Positions 1 through 5,668 of a DNA stretch of 5,668 nucleotides are shown here, one piece after another; within the stretch, counting starts at the first letter, position 1, and every line of letters begins with the position of its first letter. The stretch is from Bacteroidales bacterium UBA2764 (GTDB taxonomy: Bacteria; Bacteroidota; Bacteroidia; Bacteroidales; Paludibacteraceae), in NCBI GenBank assembly GCA_002352705.1, contig DEIW01000100.1:1-5668 (forward strand). Direction: 5' to 3'. The notes under the pieces were generated by a model. It had not been told where the DNA came from and made no database searches. It saw only the letters and a list, made by a program, of their open reading frames with translations. A program made the position numbers and the translations under genes.

Positions 1-191
1 TTCTCATAATGTGGCGTATCGGAAGTTTTGGATTTGGATTTTTTGAGTTTACCGGTGACGATAAGTTGTGCTTTTTCCTTGCGGATACGTTCAAGCAAAA
101 CCGATGCCGGCTCGTCATTCGGGTCTTGCGGCACGAGTTTACCCCGGATAGCAAGATCAAGTATCTTTTGTTTGAGTTGCTTCGTATCCAT
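1..191 (-). CDS. hsdS: Type I restriction-modification specificity subunit S, N-terminal part (cut by left window edge)
   Basis: The first 63 codons are visible and the gene continues past position 1. The protein begins MDTKQLKQKILDLAIRGKLV, followed by PQDPNDEPAS and a charged ERIRKEK helix, then a lysine-rich stretch and HYE. This N-terminus is characteristic of HsdS subunits, which carry it before the first target-recognition domain. HsdS binds DNA and dictates the site that the R2M2S complex methylates or restricts. Neither target-recognition domain is in view, so the specificity cannot be judged. The start is ATG at 191-189, whose A is the last base of the hsdM stop codon (TAATG), and a GAGGAA run lies just before it inside hsdM. 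There is no separate promoter, so it is expected to be translated from the hsdR-hsdM message. The family call is firm; whether the gene is full length is unknown. Confidence 0.93.
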   Translation of the reverse strand, partial: MDTKQLKQKILDLAIRGKLVPQDPNDEPASVLLERIRKEKAQLIVTGKLKKSKSKTSDTPHYE

Positions 192-1735
192 TATTCCTCA
201 ATATTTGCTAACAGGTTTTGTAGCTGTGCAACAGCGGCAGCTATCTTATCGCTCTTATCCTTGATAGTCCCTATCAGTTCGGAAAGGGATATGTCCTCAG
301 CTTCATCGCCTTGCTTAATCCATGTGATATCAAGACTCGTTTTATCGCGTGTCACAATCTCTTCGTATGTGAACTTACGCCAACGGCCTTCCGGATTTGT
401 TTCCGCATTATATGTTTCTACGCGATGATAGCGGTCGTCTGGGCGGTAACATTCCACAAAATCTAGCAAATGCTGTTCTGTTAGAGGATTTTGTTTTAAT
501 GTGTGCTTGATGTTGGTGCGGTAATCATAAATCCACACTTCTTTTGTCTGTTTCTTCTCCGAAGCCGGTTTCTTGTCAAAGAATAATACGTTTGCCTTTA
601 CACCTTGTGCATAAAATAGACCTGTAGGCAGGCGCAAAATAGTATGCAAGTCGCACGTGTCCAATAGATTCTTTCGGATAGTTTCACCTGCACCCCCTTC
701 AAAAAGAACATTATCCGGCAGCACAACGGCAGCGGTTCCTCCTACTTTTAGAAGAGACTTGATATGCTGCACGAAATTGAGTTGTTTGTTGGTTGTAGTG
801 GCTATAAAGTCCGGACGGGAATAAGTCTCACGTTCTTTGATTAGTTTTATAGTTTTTTCACCTGTTTCTTTATCTACAATCTCTTTCTCTACAGTAGTAG
901 AAGATTTTTTGCCGAAAGGAGGATTGGTTAGTACATAATCGGTAAGTTGTTCAGCCGAGGGAGGTGTTGCTAATGAATCTGCCCAACTGATTGGAGATTT
1001 TCCTCCGAATGTACCTATTCCGTGCAGCAAAAGGTTCATCAAACATAAGCGGTATGTGCTCGGTACAATCTCTGTTCCATAGAAAGTACCATATTGCAGT
1101 TTACGCATTTGTTCGCCTGTAAATTCTATTTTTTGCTCTTTTGCCCGGTTCTCGATATAATCTTTCGCAGATAATAGGAATCCACCCGAACCGCAACATG
1201 GATCAGTGATGGTTTTTCCGACAGAAGGATTGACACAGCGGACAATTGTTTTTATCAAGGCTCTTGGCGTAAAATATTGACCGGCTCCGGACTTGGTGTC
1301 TTGCGCAATCTTTTCCAACAGGCTTTCATACACTTCACCTTTGACATCTGCTTGCAAACTCCCCCAATTGACACTGTCAATCATAAGGATGACCTTGCGC
1401 AAGTGCAAGGGCGTTTGTATCTTATTCTGCGCGTTGCGGTAGATTTCTCCAATCATTCCGATTTGCTTTGATAGAATAGACAACATACGTTCATAGTATG
1501 TTTTCAATTCATCTCCGGAAAGCGATCGGAGAGTTTTCCATTGGCAGGTATCTGGGAATTGTAATGCATGCGTATTCTGCCAACGCAGATATTCCGGTAA
1601 CTCGGAATTTTCGTCCACCATCTTCATAAAGAGCAAAAAGGTGATTTGCTCTAAATAATCTTGGTTAGACACACCGGCATCCATTAGAACACCCGCGATA
1701 TTCCATACTTTGGTAGAGATTGCTGATTCTGACAT
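191..1735 (-). CDS. hsdM: Type I restriction-modification DNA methyltransferase subunit M (N6-adenine)
   Basis: A 514-residue protein, the usual size for HsdM. It transfers a methyl group from S-adenosylmethionine to the N6 of adenine in the site chosen by HsdS. With HsdS it forms the modification enzyme, and with HsdR the restriction complex. The N-terminal helical HsdM_N region covers roughly residues 8-140. The methyltransferase core follows: GQYFTPR at 152-158, motif I DPCCGSGGFL at 178-187 (cofactor binding), TEIVP near 221 and catalytic motif IV NPPF at 271-274. The C-terminal region, with the IYDYRTN segment and a helical tail, matches the family layout. All key residues are present and no frameshift is seen, so it should be active. 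The ATG at 1735-1733 shares one base with the hsdR stop (TAATG), and its own stop overlaps the hsdS start in the same way. No internal promoter was recognised. Confidence 0.97.
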   Translation of the reverse strand: MSESAISTKVWNIAGVLMDAGVSNQDYLEQITFLLFMKMVDENSELPEYLRWQNTHALQFPDTCQWKTLRSLSGDELKTYYERMLSILSKQIGMIGEIYRNAQNKIQTPLHLRKVILMIDSVNWGSLQADVKGEVYESLLEKIAQDTKSGAGQYFTPRALIKTIVRCVNPSVGKTITDPCCGSGGFLLSAKDYIENRAKEQKIEFTGEQMRKLQYGTFYGTEIVPSTYRLCLMNLLLHGIGTFGGKSPISWADSLATPPSAEQLTDYVLTNPPFGKKSSTTVEKEIVDKETGEKTIKLIKERETYSRPDFIATTTNKQLNFVQHIKSLLKVGGTAAVVLPDNVLFEGGAGETIRKNLLDTCDLHTILRLPTGLFYAQGVKANVLFFDKKPASEKKQTKEVWIYDYRTNIKHTLKQNPLTEQHLLDFVECYRPDDRYHRVETYNAETNPEGRWRKFTYEEIVTRDKTSLDITWIKQGDEAEDISLSELIGTIKDKSDKIAAAVAQLQNLLANIEE

Positions 1736-4548
1736 TATGCTGCTAATTTGTAATTCATTTCATTTATTATAATTTCGCCTTGCTCACCGAATAGCATATA
1801 GAATTTCTGTCCGCCTCCTCGGTTGTTGAATTCCCCGTATTGTAGTGCAGACATCGGGAATGAGGCATTGACAGCAATATAGTCGCGTATCAGTTCAAGC
1901 CATTCCATTTGTTCGGGAGTAAAAGGTTCGTTACTTGCTCCGCGTGCACCTTTCTTGTTTCGGTTGCGCTCGAATATCCATTCCTTATAATTTTTACGCA
2001 CAAGGTCTGCAAAGGGATATATCTCTGGAATCTGTTTCCACTCATACTTGATAATCTGGATAATGTCAATCAGCTGTTTGAGTGTGGTATTTTTCTTTGT
2101 CAGCTCGCTATATGCCGAGAACAAGAGGTTCTTCTCCAGATTACTATTGTACTCCAGCATGCGGTCGTATAGTTCTTTGATATGCTGCTCCGTTAGTACA
2201 CGATTGCGGTAATCCTGATTATAGATGATTTGCAAAGCCGTTATTTCATCGCGATACTTGGCAAGGAATTCACGGAATGTAGCGCGGCGTTTTTCTTTGT
2301 TTGTCTCTACATCGCCACTGAAACCTTGACTGAGTATTTTGTCAATGGCGGGATCTATCGTTTGATCATTCGTATTGCTTATCTTGAACAAGAACTCTCG
2401 CGTTTCTTTTTTGCATATAGGTTCTGTCGCTTTGCGTGCCCGTTTTTTGATAATTTTCTTGCGGGCATTCTTTTGCTCATCTTCCGGCAAAGTGTCATAG
2501 TTTGGATACTCGCTTTGAATATCCTGCAACACTTCTTCCTCATCGTACACCCGCTTAAGATTTGCCGCTACTTTTCGCAATTCGACACCATTTGCAAGAT
2601 TTCTGAACTTGTCTTTCTCGGTAGCACTCATGACTTTCTCCAGGTGTTCCAGTCGTGTACCGGTGGTTGTTAATGTGTCATCGGAGATGTCTCCTTGCGC
2701 TATTGCATTCAGCAGAGCTGCAAAACTAACGTAAGGCTTGGTGTCTCCACCACGTTTTTTGCTGCCTTGTGTCTTCTCGGAAAGAGTTACACCGACTGCA
2801 TCTACCACTACATAACCGAGTTTTTGCGATTTCGCGGTTGGGCTGCATTGTTTTAGTTCTTCCTCGCTCATCGTGCGCCGTGCACGACCAAGCATCTGCT
2901 CGTAGTAATTCTCGCTGCGTATGTCGCGCATAAAAATGAGTATCTCAATTGCTCGGACATCAGTACCGGTTGCAATCTTATTGACCGTCACAGCAACACG
3001 GGGATTATAGTCGTTGCGGAACTGGTATAGTAGCCCTTCGTCTTCCTCCTCGCTCTTGTACGTAATCTTCTTGCAGAAATCATTGCCTTTCGCAAATACT
3101 TCTTTTACTATTGCTACAATATCATCTGCGTGGCTGTCATTTTTGGCAAAGATAAGCGTTTTGGGCAATTCCTCACGCATACGGAAATGTTCCCATTTCT
3201 GCCAATTGTCACGGAAAGCGGTAATGACCGTTCGTATTTGCGATTTGTTTACAACTTTGTTGTCTAATTCGCTTGCTTCGTACTCTACATCGTCATCTGT
3301 CGTTTCCCAGCGCTGCTTGCGCGTGCGTTTGTCACGGACTTCTATCTGCCGGTCAATGGCAGCCACTTTGCCGCCGTTTTTGGTTATGTCCGTTTCTATA
3401 TAATACGTACCCAGAGCACCTACGTTTACGCCGTCATCGACGGCTTGTTCATGTGTATATTCGCTAACCACGTTCTGATTGAAAAAGGCATAAGTGTCTT
3501 TACTTGGTGTAGCTGTCAAGCCTACAAGAAAGGCATCAAAATACTCCAGCACCTGACGCCATACATTATAAATAGAGCGGTGGCATTCGTCTATAATGAT
3601 TATATCGAAAAACTCTGGTGGATATTCAGCATTATATTGTACCTCTCGTTTAACCTTAGTGGTGAGATGTGCGTTTTCCTCATCTATATCATCAGGGATA
3701 TTGGCAATCTCGCCGGAAAGCATGGAATACAAACGTTGAATAGTACTGATACATATTTGCGTTTCTTGAGAGATATTAGAAGTCTGTATGCGTGTAATAT
3801 TGTACAAGGATGCGAGCTTATCTTGCGCATCGTACGGCTGGTAGTTCTTGTATTCCGTTTCTGCTTGTTCTCCTAATTGTTTGGTATCTACAAGGAACAA
3901 TATCCGTTTGGCTTTAGCGTATTTCAAAAGCCGGTAACAATTGGTGATAGCGGTATATGTCTTTCCTGCACCGGTTGCCATCTGTACTAATGCACGAGGA
4001 TGGTTTTTGCTGAACGATTCTTCAAGTTTGGTAATAGCTGTAATTTGACAGTCACGGAATCCTTTTTCTGGCAATTCCGGGAAATGTTGCATGCGCCCGC
4101 GAAGAGTCTGTTTCTCTCTTGCATACTCATCAATCCATGCTTTTAGCGTTTCCGGACGATGGAAAGAATATATTTCACGTACCCTCGGTTCCGGGTCTTT
4201 GAGATCAGTGAACTGAGTCAGGATACTTGTCGCTTCATAGATAAAACGCAACTCGTTCTTTTCATCTTCGTGATTCTTCAATCCTGCTTTGACATAGCCC
4301 ATATTTTGCTCATGTGCATCGTTTGTCAAACCGACGCCTTTATTGTCTTCCTTGGCTTCGATTAATCCTACCGGATCACCATCTATGAAAAGAGCATAGT
4401 CAGCCTCATGACCATCTGCCGTAGGAAATTCTCGCACAGCAACACCTAATGATGCTGTGATGTCAATTTCCTTCAAATCCTGAATAACCCAACCGGCGGC
4501 ATTCAGTTTTTTGTCTATTTCCAATCTGGCTTTTTCTTCGGGTGACAT
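1735..4548 (-). CDS. hsdR: Type I restriction endonuclease subunit R (EcoAI/EcoEI-like, nuclease plus translocase)
   Basis: A 937-residue protein, the motor and nuclease of a type I restriction enzyme. It uses ATP to pull DNA past the bound complex and cuts at a distance from unmethylated sites. Visible motifs in order: PD-(D/E)XK nuclease with D50 (HEADY) and E64-A-K66 (GLIEAK); Walker A ATGAGKT at 191-197; motif II DECH at 320-323; motif III GLTATP at 343-348; motif V ATGTD at 526-530; motif VI QMLGRARR at 551-558. A lysine/arginine- and glutamate-rich region lies around 660-730. The C-terminal segment, roughly 780-930, resembles the EcoEI_R_C domain, which contacts the methyltransferase core. 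This points to the EcoAI/EcoEI (type IB) branch; the subtype is an inference. The start is secure: ATG at 4548-4546 is the first start codon after an in-frame TAA at 4563-4561. It leads the operon, and its stop overlaps hsdM as TAATG. All catalytic motifs are intact. Confidence 0.97.
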   Translation of the reverse strand: MSPEEKARLEIDKKLNAAGWVIQDLKEIDITASLGVAVREFPTADGHEADYALFIDGDPVGLIEAKEDNKGVGLTNDAHEQNMGYVKAGLKNHEDEKNELRFIYEATSILTQFTDLKDPEPRVREIYSFHRPETLKAWIDEYAREKQTLRGRMQHFPELPEKGFRDCQITAITKLEESFSKNHPRALVQMATGAGKTYTAITNCYRLLKYAKAKRILFLVDTKQLGEQAETEYKNYQPYDAQDKLASLYNITRIQTSNISQETQICISTIQRLYSMLSGEIANIPDDIDEENAHLTTKVKREVQYNAEYPPEFFDIIIIDECHRSIYNVWRQVLEYFDAFLVGLTATPSKDTYAFFNQNVVSEYTHEQAVDDGVNVGALGTYYIETDITKNGGKVAAIDRQIEVRDKRTRKQRWETTDDDVEYEASELDNKVVNKSQIRTVITAFRDNWQKWEHFRMREELPKTLIFAKNDSHADDIVAIVKEVFAKGNDFCKKITYKSEEEDEGLLYQFRNDYNPRVAVTVNKIATGTDVRAIEILIFMRDIRSENYYEQMLGRARRTMSEEELKQCSPTAKSQKLGYVVVDAVGVTLSEKTQGSKKRGGDTKPYVSFAALLNAIAQGDISDDTLTTTGTRLEHLEKVMSATEKDKFRNLANGVELRKVAANLKRVYDEEEVLQDIQSEYPNYDTLPEDEQKNARKKIIKKRARKATEPICKKETREFLFKISNTNDQTIDPAIDKILSQGFSGDVETNKEKRRATFREFLAKYRDEITALQIIYNQDYRNRVLTEQHIKELYDRMLEYNSNLEKNLLFSAYSELTKKNTTLKQLIDIIQIIKYEWKQIPEIYPFADLVRKNYKEWIFERNRNKKGARGASNEPFTPEQMEWLELIRDYIAVNASFPMSALQYGEFNNRGGGQKFYMLFGEQGEIIINEMNYKLAA

Positions 4549-4569
4549 ATCTTTAGGTATTTAGTTCTT

Positions 4570-4585
4570 GATAATTTATATTATC
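4570..4585 (-). other. Small perfect hairpin in the hsdR leader
   Basis: A 6-base perfect inverted repeat (GATAAT, 4-base loop, ATTATC) ends 21 bases upstream of the hsdR ATG, inside the predicted leader transcript. Its place just before the ribosome-landing region would allow an effect on translation. The stem is AT-rich and weak, so it may be chance. Confidence 0.3.
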
Positions 4586-4622
4586 GGAAGTTGCTAATGC
4601 TGTTCCGCACGCAAACTGCATG

Positions 4623-4654
4623 CAAAGATACACAAAAATTTCTGATTTATGCAA
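4623..4654 (-). promoter_or_regulatory. Bacteroidetes-type promoter for the hsdR-hsdM-hsdS operon
   Basis: Reading the minus strand, TTG (4654-4652, the -33 element) is separated by 21 bases from TATCTTTG (4630-4623). The latter is an exact match to the TAnnTTTG -7 consensus of Bacteroides sigma-ABfr promoters. Transcription should begin about 5 bases further on, giving a leader of roughly 70 bases before the hsdR ATG. It is the only promoter I recognise for the three hsd genes. The flanking sequence is AT-rich, as expected of promoters in this group. Confidence 0.8.
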
Positions 4655-4701
4655 TTTATTGTTTTTTCTCCCGTTGTTAGATGTCTTACCGACTTGTCCT
4701 G

Positions 4702-4974
4702 TTATTTTTCAATTATCTCCCAATGACCGCCTTTATCATGACCTATACGACGGAGAAAACCATTCTTTTGCAATACTTGCAAGTTGTATTTGACTCCTCC
4801 AAGACTAACGATTGTGATATCATGAGCCATATTCTGCTGAGTTGCATAGGGATGCGCTGCCAAATATTCGAGGATAGTTTTCTGAACAGTGGTTAATTTC
4901 TTTTGGATAGTTTTCTGGATAGTTTTCTGACTAGTTTTCTGGGTGGAAATCGTTTTTTCTGGGTGGCTTTCTTC
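4702..4974 (-). pseudogene. Orphaned C-terminal winged-helix remnant of the AlbA_2 gene
   Basis: Immediately after the TGA that ends the AlbA_2 ORF, the same frame stays open for 90 codons to a TAA at 4704-4702. The translation has the C-terminal hallmarks of AlbA_2/ATPase regulators: a run of QKT repeats (TQKTSQKTIQKTIQK), then a winged-helix region with TILEYLAAHPYATQQNMAHD and, near the end, GGVKYNL, GFLRRIG and DKGGHWEII. In intact relatives this follows a central ATPase-like domain that is absent here. There is no plausible independent start: the only in-frame ATG (4830-4828) falls inside the winged helix, and no promoter is seen. I infer that it is the tail of the same ancestral gene as 5346-4975, now untranslated unless the stop is bypassed. 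Confidence 0.75.
4906..4941 (-). repeat. Tandem 12-base repeats encoding QKT(I/S) units
   Basis: Three adjoining 12-base units (CAGAAAACTATC on the minus strand, the third reading CAGAAAACTAGT) lie at 4906-4917, 4918-4929 and 4930-4941. A fourth exact copy lies at 4873-4884. In the remnant's frame they encode Q-K-T-I/S. Unit length is a multiple of three, so copy number can change without shifting frame. Such QKT repeats commonly link the ATPase and winged-helix parts of this family. Confidence 0.75.
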
Positions 4975-5346
4975 TCACGGAAGCCATGCGTATGGAATCA
5001 CAACACGGGTAAAGCAGCCTTTGGGAGAAAGACCATACTGCTTTTTATAATATGGTTTCTCCGAACCGGATGAGACAAACACCCTAATAACAGATACTCC
5101 TTCTATGTGTTCTGCCGTAACGTCGAACAGCCCCATTGGGGAAGGGAGAATATTGTCCCTAAGTCGGTTCTTGATAGTGAGCATGTCGCTGTCAATATCC
5201 TTCACGCCAACAGGTTTTCCGGAATCATCTATACCGATGTAGATAATACCGCCCTCGCGGTAGTTAAGGAAAGCCACAACTTCTTTCTCTATATCGAGTT
5301 CGCGTGTCAGTTCGCGCTTAAATTCAATGCGGTTGGATTCTGTCAT
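4975..5346 (-). CDS. Truncated AlbA_2 (Schlafen-like) domain protein, broken gene
   Basis: An ORF of 123 residues consisting of an almost complete AlbA_2 domain. Typical landmarks are ES at 3-4, EFK at 8-10, AFLNYREGGIIYIGID at 25-40 with GKPVGV following, and KPYYKK and KGCF near 97-112. In the family this domain is fused to an ATPase-like domain and a C-terminal winged helix, about 450-500 residues in all; such proteins are annotated as DNA-binding transcriptional regulators or RecG-like ATPases. Here the expected GTxxEPM continuation after CFTRV is missing. The protein instead ends VVIPYAWLP and a TGA at 4977-4975, with remnant C-terminal sequence beyond. The start is well placed: ATG at 5346, preceded in frame by TAA at 5358-5356, with a good promoter upstream. 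A short AlbA_2-only protein could still be made. Whether it has a function is unknown; decay is the simpler reading. Confidence 0.8.
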   Translation of the reverse strand: MTESNRIEFKRELTRELDIEKEVVAFLNYREGGIIYIGIDDSGKPVGVKDIDSDMLTIKNRLRDNILPSPMGLFDVTAEHIEGVSVIRVFVSSGSEKPYYKKQYGLSPKGCFTRVVIPYAWLP

Positions 5347-5392
5347 AGTCGTTATTTAGCGTAAATTCGATGCATTGTACACAAAAAGTGCG

Positions 5393-5423
5393 CAAAGATA
5401 CTAAATTTTTCGGATATATGCAA
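5393..5423 (-). promoter_or_regulatory. Bacteroidetes-type promoter for the AlbA_2 gene
   Basis: On the minus strand, TTG (5423-5421) is followed after 20 bases by TATCTTTG (5400-5393), matching the -33 and -7 elements of Bacteroides promoters. The predicted leader to the ATG at 5346 is about 40 bases. The element remains intact although the gene it serves is broken. Its first 16 bases match the hsdR promoter at 14 positions. Confidence 0.8.
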
Positions 5424-5424
5424 G

Positions 5425-5441
5425 GAAAATCATAGATTTTC
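5425..5441. promoter_or_regulatory. Perfect 7-base dyad abutting the AlbA_2 promoter
   Basis: GAAAATC, 3 bases, GATTTTC: a perfect inverted repeat one base upstream of the -33 TTG of the AlbA_2 promoter. Its placement fits an operator for a dimeric regulator, possibly the winged-helix protein itself in its intact form. That role is an inference from position only; AT-rich dyads can occur by chance. Confidence 0.35.
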
Positions 5442-5466
5442 GATCCGGACGGCTGATTTTTGTGTC

Positions 5467-5504
5467 TCGGTCTTGTGTCGGTTGTCTCTCGGTCATCGGT
5501 CGGT
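5467..5504. repeat. Cluster of five TCGGT repeats
   Basis: TCGGT (ACCGA on the minus strand) starts at 5467, 5478, 5489, 5496 and 5500. The first three are spaced exactly 11 bases apart, about one helical turn, and the last two overlap by one base. The cluster lies between the lepA terminator and the AlbA_2 promoter, outside any gene. It could be a protein-binding array or simple-sequence drift; nothing in the window decides. Confidence 0.5.
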
Positions 5505-5518
5505 AGGTGTAACGATAC

Positions 5519-5547
5519 AAAAAAATCTGCACTTGTGATGCAGATTT
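5519..5547 (-). terminator. Intrinsic terminator of lepA
   Basis: On the minus strand, AAATCTGCA and TGCAGATTT form a perfect 9-base stem around a 7-base loop and run into seven T residues (5525-5519). The stem begins 7 bases after the lepA stop codon. It has no T tract on the other side, so it acts leftward and isolates the AlbA_2 and hsd genes from lepA transcription. Confidence 0.88.
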
Positions 5548-5554
5548 AGTGGAT

Positions 5555-5668
5555 TTAGTCCAGTTTGAGGACGGCAAGGAAGGCTTTCTGGGGAACTTCG
5601 ACATTGCCTATCTGTTTCATGCGTTTCTTACCGCGTTTCTGTTTCTCGAGCAGTTTGCGCTTACGGCT
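5555..5668 (-). CDS. lepA: Translation elongation factor 4 (LepA), C-terminal end (cut by right window edge)
   Basis: The final 37 codons and TAA stop (5557-5555) of a gene entering from the right. The residues SRKRKLLEKQKRGKKRMKQ followed by IGNVEVPQKAFLAVLKLD are the highly conserved LepA C-terminal tail, the basic LepA-specific domain that reaches towards the tRNA and the peptidyl-transferase centre. LepA is a ribosome-associated GTPase of the translation-factor family and a housekeeping gene; its GTPase and other domains lie outside the window. The tail is intact. It ends just before a strong terminator and is probably transcribed separately from the genes to its left. It is a good chromosomal anchor for locating this locus in related genomes. 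Confidence 0.95.
   Translation of the reverse strand, partial: SRKRKLLEKQKRGKKRMKQIGNVEVPQKAFLAVLKLD

Noticed and set aside
9..428. Plus-strand ORF of 139 codons
   Set aside because: It lies opposite the start of hsdS and the end of hsdM, and its translation has no recognisable domain. It is a shadow of the minus-strand genes.
1909..3876. Several plus-strand ORFs of 64-147 codons opposite hsdR
   Set aside because: All are antisense to a fully supported hsdR, cysteine/phenylalanine-rich with no family resemblance, and without promoters of the local type.
4607..4623. GCATGC / GCGTGC hairpin at the start of the hsdR leader
   Set aside because: One arm overlaps the promoter -7 box, so it would probably not be fully transcribed, and it needs a G-U pair.
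4681..4896. Plus-strand ORF of 71 codons
   Set aside because: It is antisense to the winged-helix remnant, whose translation is clearly recognisable, so the plus-strand reading is a shadow.
4873..4941. CRISPR-like array
   Set aside because: The 12-base units are mostly back to back without unique spacers and encode QKT repeats in frame; they are coding repeats.
4975..4977. Possible recoding (selenocysteine or readthrough) at the in-frame TGA
   Set aside because: No downstream stem-loop signal was seen, the family has no known selenocysteine at this site, and the missing central domain and frame slip point to gene decay.
5107..5364. Plus-strand ORF of 85 codons
   Set aside because: It lies opposite the AlbA_2 domain; no motif or promoter supports it.
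5401..5604. Minus-strand ORF of 67 codons
   Set aside because: It starts inside lepA in the wrong frame, reads through the terminator hairpin and the AlbA_2 promoter, and has no recognisable sequence.

Overview
This window looks like chromosomal DNA of a member of the Bacteroidales (Bacteroides, Parabacteroides or a close relative). Evidence: moderate GC, two promoters of the Bacteroidetes form (TTG, a spacer of about 20 bases, then TATCTTTG), start codons without a Shine-Dalgarno sequence before the leading genes, and a LepA C-terminus of the kind seen in this order. Every gene I can support reads on the minus strand, so transcription runs from right to left and the order below is in the direction of reading.

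Right edge (5668 to 5555): the last 37 codons of lepA (elongation factor 4), followed at once by a strong intrinsic terminator (5547-5519). Positions 5518 to 5347 are noncoding. They hold a cluster of TCGGT repeats, a perfect 7-base dyad and a promoter. That promoter drives a broken gene of the AlbA_2 (Schlafen-like) DNA-binding/ATPase type. An intact N-terminal AlbA_2 domain (5346-4975) runs into a stop, and a remnant of the usual C-terminus (QKT repeats plus a winged helix, 4974-4702) continues in the same frame. The central ATPase-like part is missing, so this is an internally deleted, decaying gene.

Middle and left (4654 to 1): a second, very similar promoter and a leader of about 70 bases precede a type I restriction-modification operon in the order hsdR (4548-1735), hsdM (1735-191), hsdS (191 to beyond the left edge). 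Both junctions are TAATG overlaps that share one base, which suggests translational coupling. HsdR has the PD-(D/E)XK nuclease and SF2 translocase motifs, HsdM has the N6-adenine methyltransferase motifs, and only the first 63 codons of HsdS are visible. R, M and S should assemble into one complex that methylates host sites and translocates on and cuts unmethylated foreign DNA. HsdS, mostly outside the window, sets the recognition sequence.

I see no clearly new multi-gene system here. The most unusual item is the collapsed AlbA_2 gene, with its intact promoter, internal deletion and local reading-frame slip, lying between housekeeping lepA and a complete-looking restriction operon. The type I operon itself appears orthodox and functional.
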